Assembly: GCA_036495525.1 (NCBI GenBank)
Contig: DASXMR010000076.1
Location: forward strand, 1 to 64,000
Direction: 5' to 3'
Length of the DNA stretch: 64,000 bases
Source: DASXMR01 sp036495525
Lineage (GTDB): Bacteria; Actinomycetota; Actinomycetes; Streptosporangiales; Streptosporangiaceae
Below are positions 45,999 through 55,600 of the stretch, piece by piece. Position numbers and translations under genes: made by a program. The stretch's first letter is position 1. Every line of letters begins with the position of its first letter. Below the pieces are notes generated by a model. It saw only the letters and a program-made list of their open reading frames with translations, ran no database searches and was not told the origin of the DNA.

Positions 45999-47210
45999 CT
46001 AGCCGTCCGCGGCTGCCAGCAGTCGCGCCGCTTCCCGGTCCGGTTTACCTGACCGTAGCAAAGGCAATTCCTGCTGTAGCACCAGGGCATGCGGAGCCGC
46101 CCAGGCGGGCAGGCTGAGCTGCGCTCGCGCGCGGAGCTGTGCCAGCGTCGGCGGGTCGGCCGGATCGGATGGCACCACCACCGCGGTGACGATCTCGCCC
46201 CACTCGGGGTGCGGCACGCCGACCACCACGACTGCCTGCACGCCTGCGCAGCCGTCGAGCGCCGCCTCAACTTCACCGGGAACGACCTTCCTGCCGCCGC
46301 TGTTGATCACGCCGTCGGACCGGCCGCGCACGGTCAGCCGGCCGTCAGCTGACAAGTTGCCCAGGTCCGAGGTCGCAAACCAGCCGTCGCGCAGCACCTG
46401 CCTGGTCAGCTCGGGCTGGAACCGGTAGCCGGAGAACAGCACCGGCCCGCTGAGCCGGATCCGGTCCTCCTCATCTAGTTCAACGGATACGCCGTCCAGC
46501 GGCATTCCGTCGTACACGCATCCGCCGCAGGTCTCGGTCATCCCGTAGGTCGTGACGACTCGCGCGCCGGCCGACCTGGCCGCCTCCAGCTGGCCGGCTG
46601 GGGGAGCGGCGCCGCCGAGCAGGATCGCCCGGAACCCTGCTAGCTCGGCCGCCCCGGACAGCCGGCTCAGCTGGGTCGGCACCAGCGAGGCGTACTGGCA
46701 GTCCTGCGCGACGGCGGCGGCCAGCGTGGCCTGGTCAAGCCGCTCGCTGACGACCGGTGCCTGGCCGGATACCAGCGAGCGGACCAGTACCTGCAGGCCG
46801 GCCACGTGGAAGGCCGGCAGGCAGCAGAGCCAGCGGTCGCCGGGCCGGGCACCGATCCGGTGCAGGGATGCGTGCGCCGAGGCCAGCAGCGCCGCGGCGG
46901 TGAGCTGCACGCCCTTCGGCTGGCCGGTGGAGCCGGATGTCGCGATGACCACGGCCACCTCGGGCGGCAGGGCGGCCCCGGCGCCGCGGCTGGCACCGGC
47001 GGCCGGCAGCCGTTCCAGCCCTGCTGGCGTCTCGATCGCGGCCGGGGCAAACGCCGCGATCGACGCAGCCAGGGCAGCCGGGGGGAGGGCAGGATCGAGC
47101 GGCAGTATCGCTGGCCCGGTGCCGTCGAGCGCGGCTGACAGCACCTCGAGCATCCGCCCGGCGGCCGCGGCCGGCGGGAGCAGGACCGCGTGCAGGGGGC
47201 GCGATGTCAC
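45999..47210 (-). CDS. menE: O-succinylbenzoate-CoA ligase MenE
   Basis: A 403-residue AMP-forming ligase that activates o-succinylbenzoate in menaquinone synthesis. The P-loop is IATSGSTGQPKGVQLT near residue 90. The adenylate motif is YGMTETCGG. Then come FATSDLGNLSADGRL, VRGRSDGVINSGGRKV (hinge) and the catalytic Lys in LLRSGKPDREA. The length is short for the superfamily, as in other actinobacterial MenE. It is divergent from menC, with 52 bp between starts, so both promoters or one shared control region must fit there. Confidence 0.93.
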   Translation of the reverse strand: MTSRPLHAVLLPPAAAAGRMLEVLSAALDGTGPAILPLDPALPPAALAASIAAFAPAAIETPAGLERLPAAGASRGAGAALPPEVAVVIATSGSTGQPKGVQLTAAALLASAHASLHRIGARPGDRWLCCLPAFHVAGLQVLVRSLVSGQAPVVSERLDQATLAAAVAQDCQYASLVPTQLSRLSGAAELAGFRAILLGGAAPPAGQLEAARSAGARVVTTYGMTETCGGCVYDGMPLDGVSVELDEEDRIRLSGPVLFSGYRFQPELTRQVLRDGWFATSDLGNLSADGRLTVRGRSDGVINSGGRKVVPGEVEAALDGCAGVQAVVVVGVPHPEWGEIVTAVVVPSDPADPPTLAQLRARAQLSLPAWAAPHALVLQQELPLLRSGKPDREAARLLAAADG

Positions 47211-47262
47211 GGACGTAAGGTTAATGCGGCCAGATCAGGCGCCAACCGGGAGGCAACCGAGC

Positions 47263-48258
47263 GTGGTCGGAACGGCGGCCGGCCGCCTCGCCGCCGGCGA
47301 GGGCCGCGAGCTGCTCGCCGAGCTCCTGCCTTCGGTGCGCGCCTACGCGATTCCCCTGCGTACCCGGTTCCGCGGCATCACCGTGCGGGAAGGCGCGCTG
47401 ATCCGCGGCCCGGCAGGGTGGGGCGAATTCTCCCCGTTTGCCGAGTACGGGCCCCGCGAGTGCGCGCGCTGGCTGGCCTGCGCGCTGGAGGCGGCCTGCG
47501 ACGGCTGGCCCGAGCCGGCCCGCTACAGCATTCCGGTCAACGTCACGGTGCCGGCCGTCAGCGCAGGGCAGGCGCATGCGATCGTCTCCGGCTCAGGCTG
47601 CCGCACCGCCAAGGTCAAGGTCGCCGAGCCCGGCCAGGGCCCGGCCGACGACGTCGCGCGGGTCGAGGCGGTGCGGGACGCGCTTGGCCCGGCCGGCCGG
47701 ATCCGGGTGGACGCGAACGGCGGCTGGGATACCGACCAGGCTGCCCGGATGCTCAGCGAGCTGGCCAGGTTCGGCCTGGAGTACGCCGAGCAGCCGTGCG
47801 GCACCCTGGACGAGCTGGCGCGGCTGCGCCGCCGGGTTGACGTGCCGCTGGCCGCCGACGAGTCGATCCGCCGGGCCGAGGACCCGCTGGCGGTCCGGGC
47901 GGCCGGCGCCGCTGACATCGTCGTGCTGAAGGCGCAGCCGCTCGGCGGGGTCCGCGCGGCGCTGCGGATCGCCGAAGCCTGCGGGCTGCCGGTGGTGGTG
48001 TCCAGCGCCGTCGAGACGTCGGTCGGCCTGGCGGCCGGCGTCGCGCTGGCAGCCGCGCTGCCCGAGCTGCCGTACGACTGCGGGCTGGCCACGCTCAGCC
48101 TGCTCACCGGCGATGTCGCTGCTGAGCCCCTGGCCGAGCAGGGCGGGTCGCTGCCGGTTCAGGCTGCTGAGATTGATGAGGAACGAATGGCTGCTTGCCA
48201 GTCCGACCCCGCCCCGTGGATCGACCGGATGGCGGCAGCGGCGGAGTACCTGGCGTGA
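47263..48258 (+). CDS. menC: o-Succinylbenzoate synthase MenC
   Basis: A 331-residue enolase-superfamily enzyme that dehydrates SHCHC to o-succinylbenzoate. The barrel has the KxK motif in RTAKVKVAEPG, the three metal ligands in IRVDANGG, EYAEQPCG and AADESI, and the second catalytic Lys in IVVLKAQPLGGV. RTRFRGITVREGALIRG is the typical actinobacterial N-terminus. The frame is open much further upstream. The GTG at 47263 is chosen because GGGAGG ends 9 nt before it; ATG 47224 is an alternative. The stop overlaps menD by 4 bp. Confidence 0.93.
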   Translation: MVGTAAGRLAAGEGRELLAELLPSVRAYAIPLRTRFRGITVREGALIRGPAGWGEFSPFAEYGPRECARWLACALEAACDGWPEPARYSIPVNVTVPAVSAGQAHAIVSGSGCRTAKVKVAEPGQGPADDVARVEAVRDALGPAGRIRVDANGGWDTDQAARMLSELARFGLEYAEQPCGTLDELARLRRRVDVPLAADESIRRAEDPLAVRAAGAADIVVLKAQPLGGVRAALRIAEACGLPVVVSSAVETSVGLAAGVALAAALPELPYDCGLATLSLLTGDVAAEPLAEQGGSLPVQAAEIDEERMAACQSDPAPWIDRMAAAAEYLA

Positions 48259-50180
48259 ACCCGGCGACCGCGCTGGCCGCGGTGCTGGCCGATGAGCTGG
48301 TCCGGTGCGGGCTGCGCGAGGCGGTGCTGGCGCCTGGCTCGCGCAGCACGCCGCTCGCGCTCGCGCTCTACGACCGGGCACAGGCCGGCCAGCTGCGGCT
48401 GCACGTGCGGATCGACGAGCGGTCGGCGGCCTTCCTCGCGCTGGGCCTTGGCAAGGCGAGCGGCCGGCCGGCCGCCGTGCTGTGCACCTCGGGCACCGCG
48501 GCCGCGCACTTCCACGCCGCGGTGATCGAAGCCGGCGAGGCGGGCGTGCCGCTGCTCGTGCTGACCGCCGACCGGCCGCCCGAGCTGCGCGGCACTGGCG
48601 CTAACCAGACGATCGACCAGGTGAAGCTGTACGGGTCGGCGGTGCGCTGGTTCTGCGAGGTCGGCGTGCCGGAATCCAGGCGGGGCGCCGCTGGCTACTG
48701 GCGCTCGCTGGCGTGCCGTGCCTGGGCGATGGCCGCCGGGCTCGGCGCCGGCGGCCCGCTGCCGGGACCGGTGCACCTGAACCTCGCGCTGCGCGAGCCG
48801 CTTGTCCCGGATGCCGCGCCCGGACTTGCCGCCGCCACCCGTGCCGCCGGGCTGGGTGAGGCTGGCGACCCGGCCGGGCCGTCAGGTCCCGCCGTTGGGC
48901 GGGATGAGGCAGCCGCTGACGGTAGCGCTGACCACGGATCTGGCGACCACGGATCTGCTGACCACGGATCTGGTGACTACGGGGCGGCTGACCAGGGAGC
49001 GGCTGACCACGAGGGCTGGCCGGAATCGCTGGCCGGACGGCCGGACGGGCAGCCGTGGACCCGTTTCCCTGCCCGCGGTGGCGAGCTGTCCGCGCTGGAG
49101 GTGCCGTGGGCTGAGCGCGGCCTGGTCGTGTGCGGCGATGGTGATTACGACCCAGCGCCGCTGATTGAGCTGGCGGCCGCGGCTGGCTGGCCGGTGCTGG
49201 CCGAGCCGTCGTCGGGTGCCAGGTGCGGGCCGAATTCACTGGCTGCCTACCCCTTCCTGCTCGGCAGCCGGGATTTCGCAGCGGCGCACCAGCCCGAGAT
49301 CATCGTGTCGGCAGGCCGTCCTGGCCTGTCCCGAGACCAGCTAGCGCTGCTGCGCGGCGGGTCAGGGCCGCCGCCTGGCCGGCACGTGGTACTCGCCAGG
49401 CACGCCGGGCACTGGGCAGACCCGGCCAGGACCGCGACCGATGTCGCCCCTGCAGTGCGGCTGACCGGCGCCCCGTCCGGCCACGGGGCTGGCGCGCAGA
49501 CCCCGTGGCTTGGCTCGTGGCGGCGCGCCGACGACGCGGCGCGCCGCGCGGCCGACGAGATCCTCGACGGCGAGGACTGCCTCACCGAGCCGGGGCTGGC
49601 CAGGGACCTCGCGGCGCTGCTGCCGCCCGGTGCGCTGCTGTGGGCGGCGTCCAGCATGCCGGTGCGCGACCTGGACCATCATCAGCAGCCGCGCGCGGGG
49701 CTGCGCGTGCTGGCCAGCCGCGGCGCGAGCGGCATCGACGGGCTGGTGTCCACGTCAGTCGGCGCCGCGCTCGCGCACCAGGCGGCCGGCGGCGGGCCGG
49801 CCGCCGCGCTGCTGGGCGACCTGGCGTTCCTGCACGACGCACCGGGACTGATGCTCGGCCCGGACGAGCCGCGGCCTGATCTGTGCCTGATCGTGGTCGG
49901 CAACGACGGCGGCGGGATCTTCTCCATGCTGGAGCAGGCCGGCCTGCCAGGCCCGTTCGAGCGCGTCTTCGGTACTCCGCACGGAACTGACCTGCAGCAG
50001 GTAGCGCTCGCGGCCCGGCTGCCGTACCAGCGGCTGGAGCGCGTCGCCGACCTGGCTGGCGCGCTGGCAGGCCAGGGCATGCGCGTCGCCGAGCTGCGCG
50101 CGGACCGCGCGGTCGGCGCGCGGCTGCGTGCCCGGCTGCAGTCGGCCTGCACCGCCGCGCTGACCGCTCTCGGTCATTGA
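48255..50180 (+). CDS. menD: SEPHCHC synthase MenD with an internal repeat insertion
   Basis: A 641-residue thiamine-diphosphate enzyme that joins 2-oxoglutarate-derived succinyl semialdehyde to isochorismate. The N-terminal PYR domain has VLAPGSRSTPLAL and the activating Glu in RIDERSAAFLALG; TSGTAAAHFHAAVIEA and ADRPPELRGTGANQTIDQ follow. The C-terminal PP domain has SRGASGIDG, LLGDLAFLHD and VVGNDGGGIF, the diphosphate site. About residues 205-255 hold a His/Asp/Gly/Ser repeat encoded by 15-bp units (48931-49020), placed between domains. Some intact MenD proteins lack such an insert. It is translated from GTG 48255 overlapping menC. Confidence 0.93.
   Translation: MNPATALAAVLADELVRCGLREAVLAPGSRSTPLALALYDRAQAGQLRLHVRIDERSAAFLALGLGKASGRPAAVLCTSGTAAAHFHAAVIEAGEAGVPLLVLTADRPPELRGTGANQTIDQVKLYGSAVRWFCEVGVPESRRGAAGYWRSLACRAWAMAAGLGAGGPLPGPVHLNLALREPLVPDAAPGLAAATRAAGLGEAGDPAGPSGPAVGRDEAAADGSADHGSGDHGSADHGSGDYGAADQGAADHEGWPESLAGRPDGQPWTRFPARGGELSALEVPWAERGLVVCGDGDYDPAPLIELAAAAGWPVLAEPSSGARCGPNSLAAYPFLLGSRDFAAAHQPEIIVSAGRPGLSRDQLALLRGGSGPPPGRHVVLARHAGHWADPARTATDVAPAVRLTGAPSGHGAGAQTPWLGSWRRADDAARRAADEILDGEDCLTEPGLARDLAALLPPGALLWAASSMPVRDLDHHQQPRAGLRVLASRGASGIDGLVSTSVGAALAHQAAGGGPAAALLGDLAFLHDAPGLMLGPDEPRPDLCLIVVGNDGGGIFSMLEQAGLPGPFERVFGTPHGTDLQQVALAARLPYQRLERVADLAGALAGQGMRVAELRADRAVGARLRARLQSACTAALTALGH
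48931..49020. repeat. 15-bp tandem repeat, six units, inside menD
   Basis: Units start at 48931, 48946, 48961, 48976, 48991 and 49006. The first three share ACCACGGATCTG exactly; the last three are diverged. Read in frame they give five-residue units (D-H-G-S-G, D-H-G-S-A, D-Y-G-A-A and so on). Confidence 0.9.
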
Positions 50181-50419
50181 GCAGGGCTGGCCGCTGGCCG
50201 GGACGGCATGCGGGTCGCGCCGCGTCGCCGCGCCCCAAGTGCCGCGCGGCGCCCCCGCTGCGGTCCCCTGCACGGCGGCGCTGACCGCAGTGGCCCTTTC
50301 CTGAGTCCGGCGCTGCGCCAGCTGGCAGGCGGCGGACTCCGGCCTGCCCGGCTGTGCTGGCGAGCCGCCGCAGCATGGAGGGCCGGCAGCCGCCGGGCCG
50401 GGCCGGGCCGTCCGGATCA

Positions 50420-50451
50420 GCGACCCGGACGATCCTGAACGTCCGGGTCGC
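50420..50451. terminator. Hairpin between menD and the redox genes
   Basis: GCGACCCGGACG (50420-50431) pairs perfectly with CGTCCGGGTCGC (50440-50451) around an 8-nt loop. It lies 6 bp from the stop of the minus-strand thioredoxin-like gene and 240 bp after menD, so it mainly serves the minus-strand operon. No U-tract. Confidence 0.7.
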
Positions 50452-50456
50452 GAGGC

Positions 50457-50996
50457 TCAGGCCAGCACCGCCGCGATGCTCCGCAGGTGCTTGACGGTGT
50501 TCGGGATGCGCTTGGCCCGGATGACGCCGGCCGGGTCGACCGCGATCGCGAACGGCGTGCCGGCGACCTCAAGGGCGTCGGATACCTCTCTGGACAACTC
50601 AGCGATGACGCGCAGCGAGGGTGGCAGGTCAAGACCGGCTAGGCCTTCCTCAGCGGTCACAACCAGGATCTCGTCGGCGAGCGAGCCCAGGTCGGTCCTG
50701 CTCATCTCCGCGGCGAGCGTCTGGCACGGGCCGCAGCCGGGACTCAGGAACAGCAGCAGCGCCGGCTTGCCGCGCAGCTGGCTCTCGTCGATGACCTGGC
50801 CGTCGGCGGTACGCGCGGCGAAGGACGGCAGCTCATCGCCGATCGGCGGGCCCTGGGCACTCGGGCTGAACCCGGTCGATCCGCCAGCGCGCTCTAGCGC
50901 CGGGGTGACTTGACGTAGCAAACCGAGGATCACGATGGCTAGCCCGATGACCGCGACCCAAAGCGCCACGACCGCGATAGCCCAGCCCACTGGCAT
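50457..50996 (-). CDS. MauD/TlpA-like membrane-anchored thioredoxin
   Basis: A 179-residue redoxin. One N-terminal membrane segment (AIAVVALWVAVIGLAIVILGLL) is followed by a thioredoxin-fold domain outside the membrane. PPIGDELPSFAARTADGQ is the usual lead-in, LLFLSPGCGPCQTL holds the CxxC pair, and the cis-Pro is in VAGTPFAIAVD. The layout is that of MauD and TlpA-type proteins, which move electrons to or from disulfides of exported partners. Its start shares one base with the MauE-like stop (TAATG). The obvious candidate client is the cysteine-rich Tat protein at 52024. Confidence 0.88.
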   Translation of the reverse strand: MPVGWAIAVVALWVAVIGLAIVILGLLRQVTPALERAGGSTGFSPSAQGPPIGDELPSFAARTADGQVIDESQLRGKPALLLFLSPGCGPCQTLAAEMSRTDLGSLADEILVVTAEEGLAGLDLPPSLRVIAELSREVSDALEVAGTPFAIAVDPAGVIRAKRIPNTVKHLRSIAAVLA

Positions 50997-51682
50997 TAGT
51001 TCCTCCCGCTTTCAGATACGGATGCGCTTTCGGGCGCCGCCTCGGGTTCGGGCGCCGCCTCGGGCTCTGCCGGAGCCCCCGGCGGCTGGTCAGGTACCGC
51101 ATGGTGACCGCGCTGGGAGCCGGCGGGGAGCCCGGCGATCAGGCCGCGCATGGCCAGCGACCGCCGGCCGAGCGCAGCGATGGTGAGTGCGAGCAGCACG
51201 GTCAGCACCACCGGCAGCAGCGCTGCGGCCGGCGGTGCGGCGGTGCTGAACGGGCCGGCCGCGCCGCGCCACACGACCAGCGTGCTCGGCGGGGCCAGCG
51301 CCACGCCGAGCGTCAGCGCGGCGAGCAGCCCGTCGCCGGCTACGTGCCGCCAGCTGATCGTGCTCGGCGCGCTGCCCGAGCAGCCGCAGTCGAACGTCCG
51401 GCCACGGGCCAGGTTGATCGCGATCGCGGCTGCGAAGGCCAGCAGCAGCAGCGCGAGCAGCGTGGCCACCAGCCCGGTTCCTACTCCCGCTGCCAGCAGC
51501 AGCGCCGCGGCGATCTCCAGGAACGGCAGGCTCACCGCGACGGCCGGGACCAGTGCGTCCGGCAGCAGCCGGTAGTTCGCCACCGCGGACCGAAAATCAT
51601 CCAGGTCACTGGTCTTGGCCAGACCAGCACGCAAGAATATCCCGGCGATCAGAAAGCGAACTGCCATGAGCGCAATTCCCAT
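50996..51682 (-). CDS. MauE/DoxX-like membrane redox protein
   Basis: A 228-residue protein with four to six membrane segments: ALMAVRFLIAGIFLRAGLAK at the start, VSLPFLEIAAALLLAAGVGTG, ATLLALLLLAFAAAIAINLA and LLPVVLTVLLALTIAALG. FDCGCSGS between helices supplies a Cys-Gly-Cys pair that could carry electrons across the membrane, as VKOR/DsbB-type proteins do. The C-terminal 45 residues are Pro/Glu/Ala-rich. The ATG at 51682 lies just after GGAGGAG; the ATG at 51667 is a possible alternative. It probably recycles the MauD-like thioredoxin encoded directly downstream. Confidence 0.87.
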   Translation of the reverse strand: MGIALMAVRFLIAGIFLRAGLAKTSDLDDFRSAVANYRLLPDALVPAVAVSLPFLEIAAALLLAAGVGTGLVATLLALLLLAFAAAIAINLARGRTFDCGCSGSAPSTISWRHVAGDGLLAALTLGVALAPPSTLVVWRGAAGPFSTAAPPAAALLPVVLTVLLALTIAALGRRSLAMRGLIAGLPAGSQRGHHAVPDQPPGAPAEPEAAPEPEAAPESASVSESGRN

Positions 51683-52023
51683 GACTCCTCCGGTGCGTTC
51701 AGGGCGGCTTTGCGCGGGCGGCTTACTGCCGCTCAGCGCACCAATTCGCTCAGGCCTTTCATGCGATTTCGCGTGCCTCATGTTCTCGCGATGGTACTTC
51801 GCGAGCGCCGGTCACTGTCATAGCAATCTACGCCGCTGCCAGCCTTGGCCAAAGGGCGCGGCAGCCTTTCCGGCCCTACCGCTACTCGCGCGCTACGCAG
51901 ACGCCACCTCGCGAGCGCAGGATGCCGGTAGCCGGCCTTTCGCGGCAGGCTCCTGCATGGGTTGCAGGCTGCGGGCCGCGCCAACGCGGCCGGCAAGTAC
52001 GAGCTCGATCGGAGGAGAGGCGT
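51683..52023. promoter_or_regulatory. Divergent control region between the MauE-like and Cys-rich genes
   Basis: A 341-bp region that must carry promoters for both directions. In its right part two short hairpins lie in the likely leader of the Cys-rich gene: CCTGCA (51952-51957) with TGCAGG (51963-51968), and GGCCGCG (51974-51980) with CGCGGCC (51985-51991). A GGAGGAGAGG ribosome site ends 4 nt before ATG 52024. I see no gene in the rest. Confidence 0.5.
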
Positions 52024-52374
52024 ATGCATGGCAGGCGGAATAGCCTGGCTGGCCGGACCGGCGGTGGTGTGAGCCGGCGGCACTTCCTGCACCGGGCGGG
52101 GCTGACTGGCGCTGCAGCCGCGGCCCTGGTTGGCGTCACCGAGATGTCCGGTCTGTCATCAGCGTTCGCGGCGCGCACGCCAAGGGCTTGCAACGGCTGC
52201 CTGGAGAGCTGCCAGCCCGCGCCGGGAAATTGCGGCGGCAGGTGCGGCCCGGACACCTGCTGCTTCAACTGCGTGCCCGGCGGTGGTCCGCTGTGCAGCG
52301 GCGTGCAAGGCGGCTTCTTCTGCCTTGCTGTGGCGTGCAAGAACGCGACCCCGCGGACCAGGTGCGTGGCGTGA
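52024..52374 (+). CDS. Tat-exported cysteine-rich mini-protein, MauA-like in layout
   Basis: A 116-residue precursor. The twin-arginine signal SRRHFLHRAG and hydrophobic segment (about 17-49) end in AFA, giving a mature chain of roughly 68 residues. It has twelve cysteines, with CNGCLESC, NCGGRC, TCCFNC and later FCLAVAC among them, rich in Gly and Pro. The methylamine dehydrogenase light chain also has a Tat-type signal and six disulfides matured by MauD/MauE. Here, however, the whole protein contains no Trp, so the TTQ cofactor is impossible. Metal storage, a redox peptide or a structural cystine knot are alternatives. Folding through the nearby MauDE pair is inferred from gene order. Confidence 0.85.
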   Translation: MHGRRNSLAGRTGGGVSRRHFLHRAGLTGAAAAALVGVTEMSGLSSAFAARTPRACNGCLESCQPAPGNCGGRCGPDTCCFNCVPGGGPLCSGVQGGFFCLAVACKNATPRTRCVA

Positions 52375-52680
52375 ATTAACGGTGCTGGCCGAGGCTCGCG
52401 CCAGAGCCTGAGCCAAATGGACGAACTGCGGCCCGCTCAGCGGGCGGGCCGCAGTTCTGCCGCGAGTTTGCCGTGCGCCCGCAAACCGGCGAAACTAAAT
52501 CGTCACTCTGTCGTGATCCCGCCATCGATTCAGCGCTGATAGTCATTCAGCGGGCACTCGTGCAAACCAGCCTGGCAAAGGATGGGGAGCGCCGGTTGCT
52601 GGCTTTACTCCACGGTGCCTGCAAGGTAATTTTGGCGCACGGGGGGGCCACAGATCGCTGACGGGACACGGGGAGACGAG
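52375..52680. other. Intergenic region between the Cys-rich gene and the SARP gene
   Basis: The first 85 bp hold the terminator hairpin (52423-52457). The rest, about 52480-52660, is less GC-rich and should contain the promoter of the regulator gene. A 62-codon GTG frame (52473-52661) runs through it without ribosome site or recognisable sequence, and I do not count it as a gene. Confidence 0.5.
52423..52457 (+). terminator. Hairpin after the cysteine-rich gene
   Basis: GAACTGCGGCCCGC (52423-52436) pairs perfectly with GCGGGCCGCAGTTC (52444-52457) around TCAGCGG. It starts 49 nt after the stop codon. The 14-bp stem separates this gene from the regulator. Confidence 0.75.
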
Positions 52681-55600
52681 ATGTGGCTTGGCATTCTCGG
52701 ACCGCTGCAGGTCCGGCTCGATGGCGGGCTGGTCCCCGTCGCCGCCGCCAAGCAGCGGACGGTCCTCGCGGCGCTGCTGGTGCACGCTAACCGGCCGGTC
52801 TCGTTCGATGACCTGGCCGCTTTCGTCTGGGACGGTTCTCCGCCAAGCGCAGCCAGAGTGACCTTGCGCAACTACATTAAGCGGCTGCGCCAGGCGTTCG
52901 GCCCTGAACTGGGCGGACGGATCCGCACCCGCGAACCCGGTTACCTGATCGAGCTTGCCGAGCCCGAGTTTGACTTGCCTTGCTTCGTGCGCCACTGCGA
53001 GGCGGGCGGCGCTGCGGTCAGGACCGGCCAGTGGAAGCTCGCCCGGCAGGAACTAGATCAGGCAGTTCGGCTGTGGCGCTCAGCTCCGCTCGGCGACGTG
53101 CCATCGGAACTGCTGCGCGCCCAGGAGCTGCCGCGGCTCGATCAGCTGCGGCTGCAGGCACTGGAGTGGCAGATGGAGTCCGGGCTGCAGCTCGGCCACC
53201 ACGACGAGCTCATCGTGCCGCTGCGCGCTCTGGCGGCGGCCTACCCGCTGCGCGAGCGCTTCGGCGCGCAGCTCATGCTGGCCCTCTACCGCAGCGGCCG
53301 GCAGGCAGAAGCGCTCGCCGCCTATAAGGACGTCCGTCAGGTGCTGGTCCGGGAGCTTGGCGTGGAACCGGGCCCCGAACTGCAGCAGCTGCAGCGCCGC
53401 ATCCTGGCAGCTGACCGGCAGCTGTGGGCGGGCCAGGCGCTGGCCGACGCGGCTTCCGGGCACCCGGTCATCGTCATCCCGGCGGCACGGCAGGCGCCCG
53501 GCGGGGAGGCGGAGACCCGCATGGCAGAGCCAGGCGCATCGCGACCGGGCGCTGCACCGGCCGCGGGCTCCGCCCAGCCGCCGGCCGCGCGGAGCCCGTC
53601 CGGGGCAGAGCCCGCCGACTGTCCGGGCGTTGCTGGTGGCAAGGTGGCGCCAGCCGGTACCGACCCGGCCCTTGCCGCCGGTCACCCGGATGGGGCCGCC
53701 AAGTCCGATGGGAGCGGGCCGCCCGATGCGGGCAGGCACCGCGATGCGGTCAGGCGGCGCGGTGTCGCCGGGCGGGCCATGGTCAGGCCGGCGGAGCGCC
53801 GCGGGCCGCCGGTACCGCAGCAGCTGCCTTTTGATGTCCGGCAGTTCGCCGGGCGGGAGATCGAGCTGACGAGGCTGAGCGCCTTCCTGGCCGAGGCGGC
53901 CGGGCTCAGCGTCATCACCGCGGTCGGCGGCTGCGGCGGCGTGGGCAAGACGGCGCTGGCCGTGCACTGGGCGCACCGGCTCGCTGACCGCTTCCCGGAC
54001 GGCCAGATCTACCTCAACCTGCGTGGATATGACCCGGCGCTGCCACCGATGACGCAAGCCGACGCGGTCGGCATGCTGCTCGGCGCCCTGGGCGTGGCCC
54101 GCAGCTGGATGCCGGAATCGCTGGACGAGCAGACCGCGCTCTACCGCAGCCTGGCGTCCGGCCGGCGGATGCTGATCCTGCTGGACAACGCCCGCGACAG
54201 CGGGCAGGTGCGTCCGCTGCTGCCGGGCAGCAAGGGCTCGATGGTGCTGGTCACCGGCCGCAGCGACTTCGTCGGGCTGGTAGCCACCGAGGGCGCCAGG
54301 CTGCTGACCGTGGGCCCGCTCAGCGAGCAGGAGTCGGCGGAGCTGATGGCGGGGCGGCTGGGCCGGGAGTGGCTGACCGCCGAGCCAGCGGACCGGCAGG
54401 AGCTGATCACGCTGTGCGGGCGGCTGCCGCTGGCGCTCGGCGTCGCGGCCGCGCGTCTGGCCAGCTCACCTAATGGTCTGAGCGCGCTGGTCAGGGAGCT
54501 GAGCTCGGCGGGCGGGCTGCTGGACGGGCTGACCGGAGACGATCAGCTGTCCAGCGTCCGCGCCGTGCTGTCCTGGTCCTGCGACGGCATGACCTGGCCG
54601 GCCGCCAGGATGTTCCGCCTGCTGAGCCTGCATCCAGGCCCGGACATCTCGGCCGGGGCCGCAGCCAGCCTGGCCGGCGTCACGAGGCGCGAGGCTGATC
54701 TGGCCCTGGCCGAGCTGCGCGACGCGCAGGTGCTGCAGGATTTCACGCCGGGCCGGTACTCGTTCCACGACCTGCTGCGTGCCTTCGCGGCAGAGCAGGC
54801 CGCCGAGCACGACAATGAGGCAGACCGTGCCGTGGCGGTCAGCCGGGTGCTTGATTACTACCTCGGCTCAGTCAGTGAAGCCGACCGGCTGCTGTACCCG
54901 CCGGGCGACTCCATCGCGCTGCCCCGGCCGCTGCGCGGCGTGCGAGCCGAGCGCTTCAGCTCGGCCCAGCAGGCACAGCGCTGGCTGGGAGCCGAATGGC
55001 GGGTAGTGAGCGCTGTCATCGCGCTGGCCGCCGATTCCGGCCTCGACCAGCAGGCCGAACGGCTCGCCTGGCTGATCGGCAGGTACCTGCAGCGACACGG
55101 CTACTGGCAGGACTGGGATGACGTCCAGCACATCGCGCTGGCCGCGGCTCAGCGAGCTGGCGACCCGGCCGGCATCGCGCGGGCGCATAGCTCGGCCGGC
55201 GCGCGCTGCACCCTGGCTGGCCGCTACGACGAGGCCCACCGGCACCTGGCGCTCGCGCTCAGCCTGGAGCAGCGGCTCGGCAACCAGGTGGCCCAGGCGG
55301 CGATCCATGTAAGCATCGCCAGGGCACTGGACTTTCAGGGCCGCTATGCCGAGGCGCTCGGCCACGTGAGCCGGGCGCTGCGCGGCTACCGGATGGTCGG
55401 TGACCGGCGCGGCCGGGCGAGTGCGCTGAGCAATCTGGGCTGGTGCCACTCCAGAATCGGCCAGCACCGGGAAGCGGTCGTCTGCTGTCAGCGCGCGATC
55501 GCGCTGCAGCATAAGCTCGGTGACCTGCACGGTGAGGCCAGCTCCTGGGACAGCCTCGGCTACGCCTACCATCAGCTGGCCCAGCACCAGCCAGCCGTGC

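Noticed and set aside
52024..52374. Calling the Cys-rich protein a methylamine dehydrogenase light chain
   Set aside because: The layout is similar, but the mature chain is much shorter and lacks the two tryptophans needed for the TTQ cofactor; no large subunit gene is present.
52473..52661. 62-codon open frame between the Cys-rich and SARP genes
   Set aside because: No ribosome site before its GTG, no recognisable sequence, and it overlaps the expected promoter of the regulator. Kept only as part of the intergenic note.
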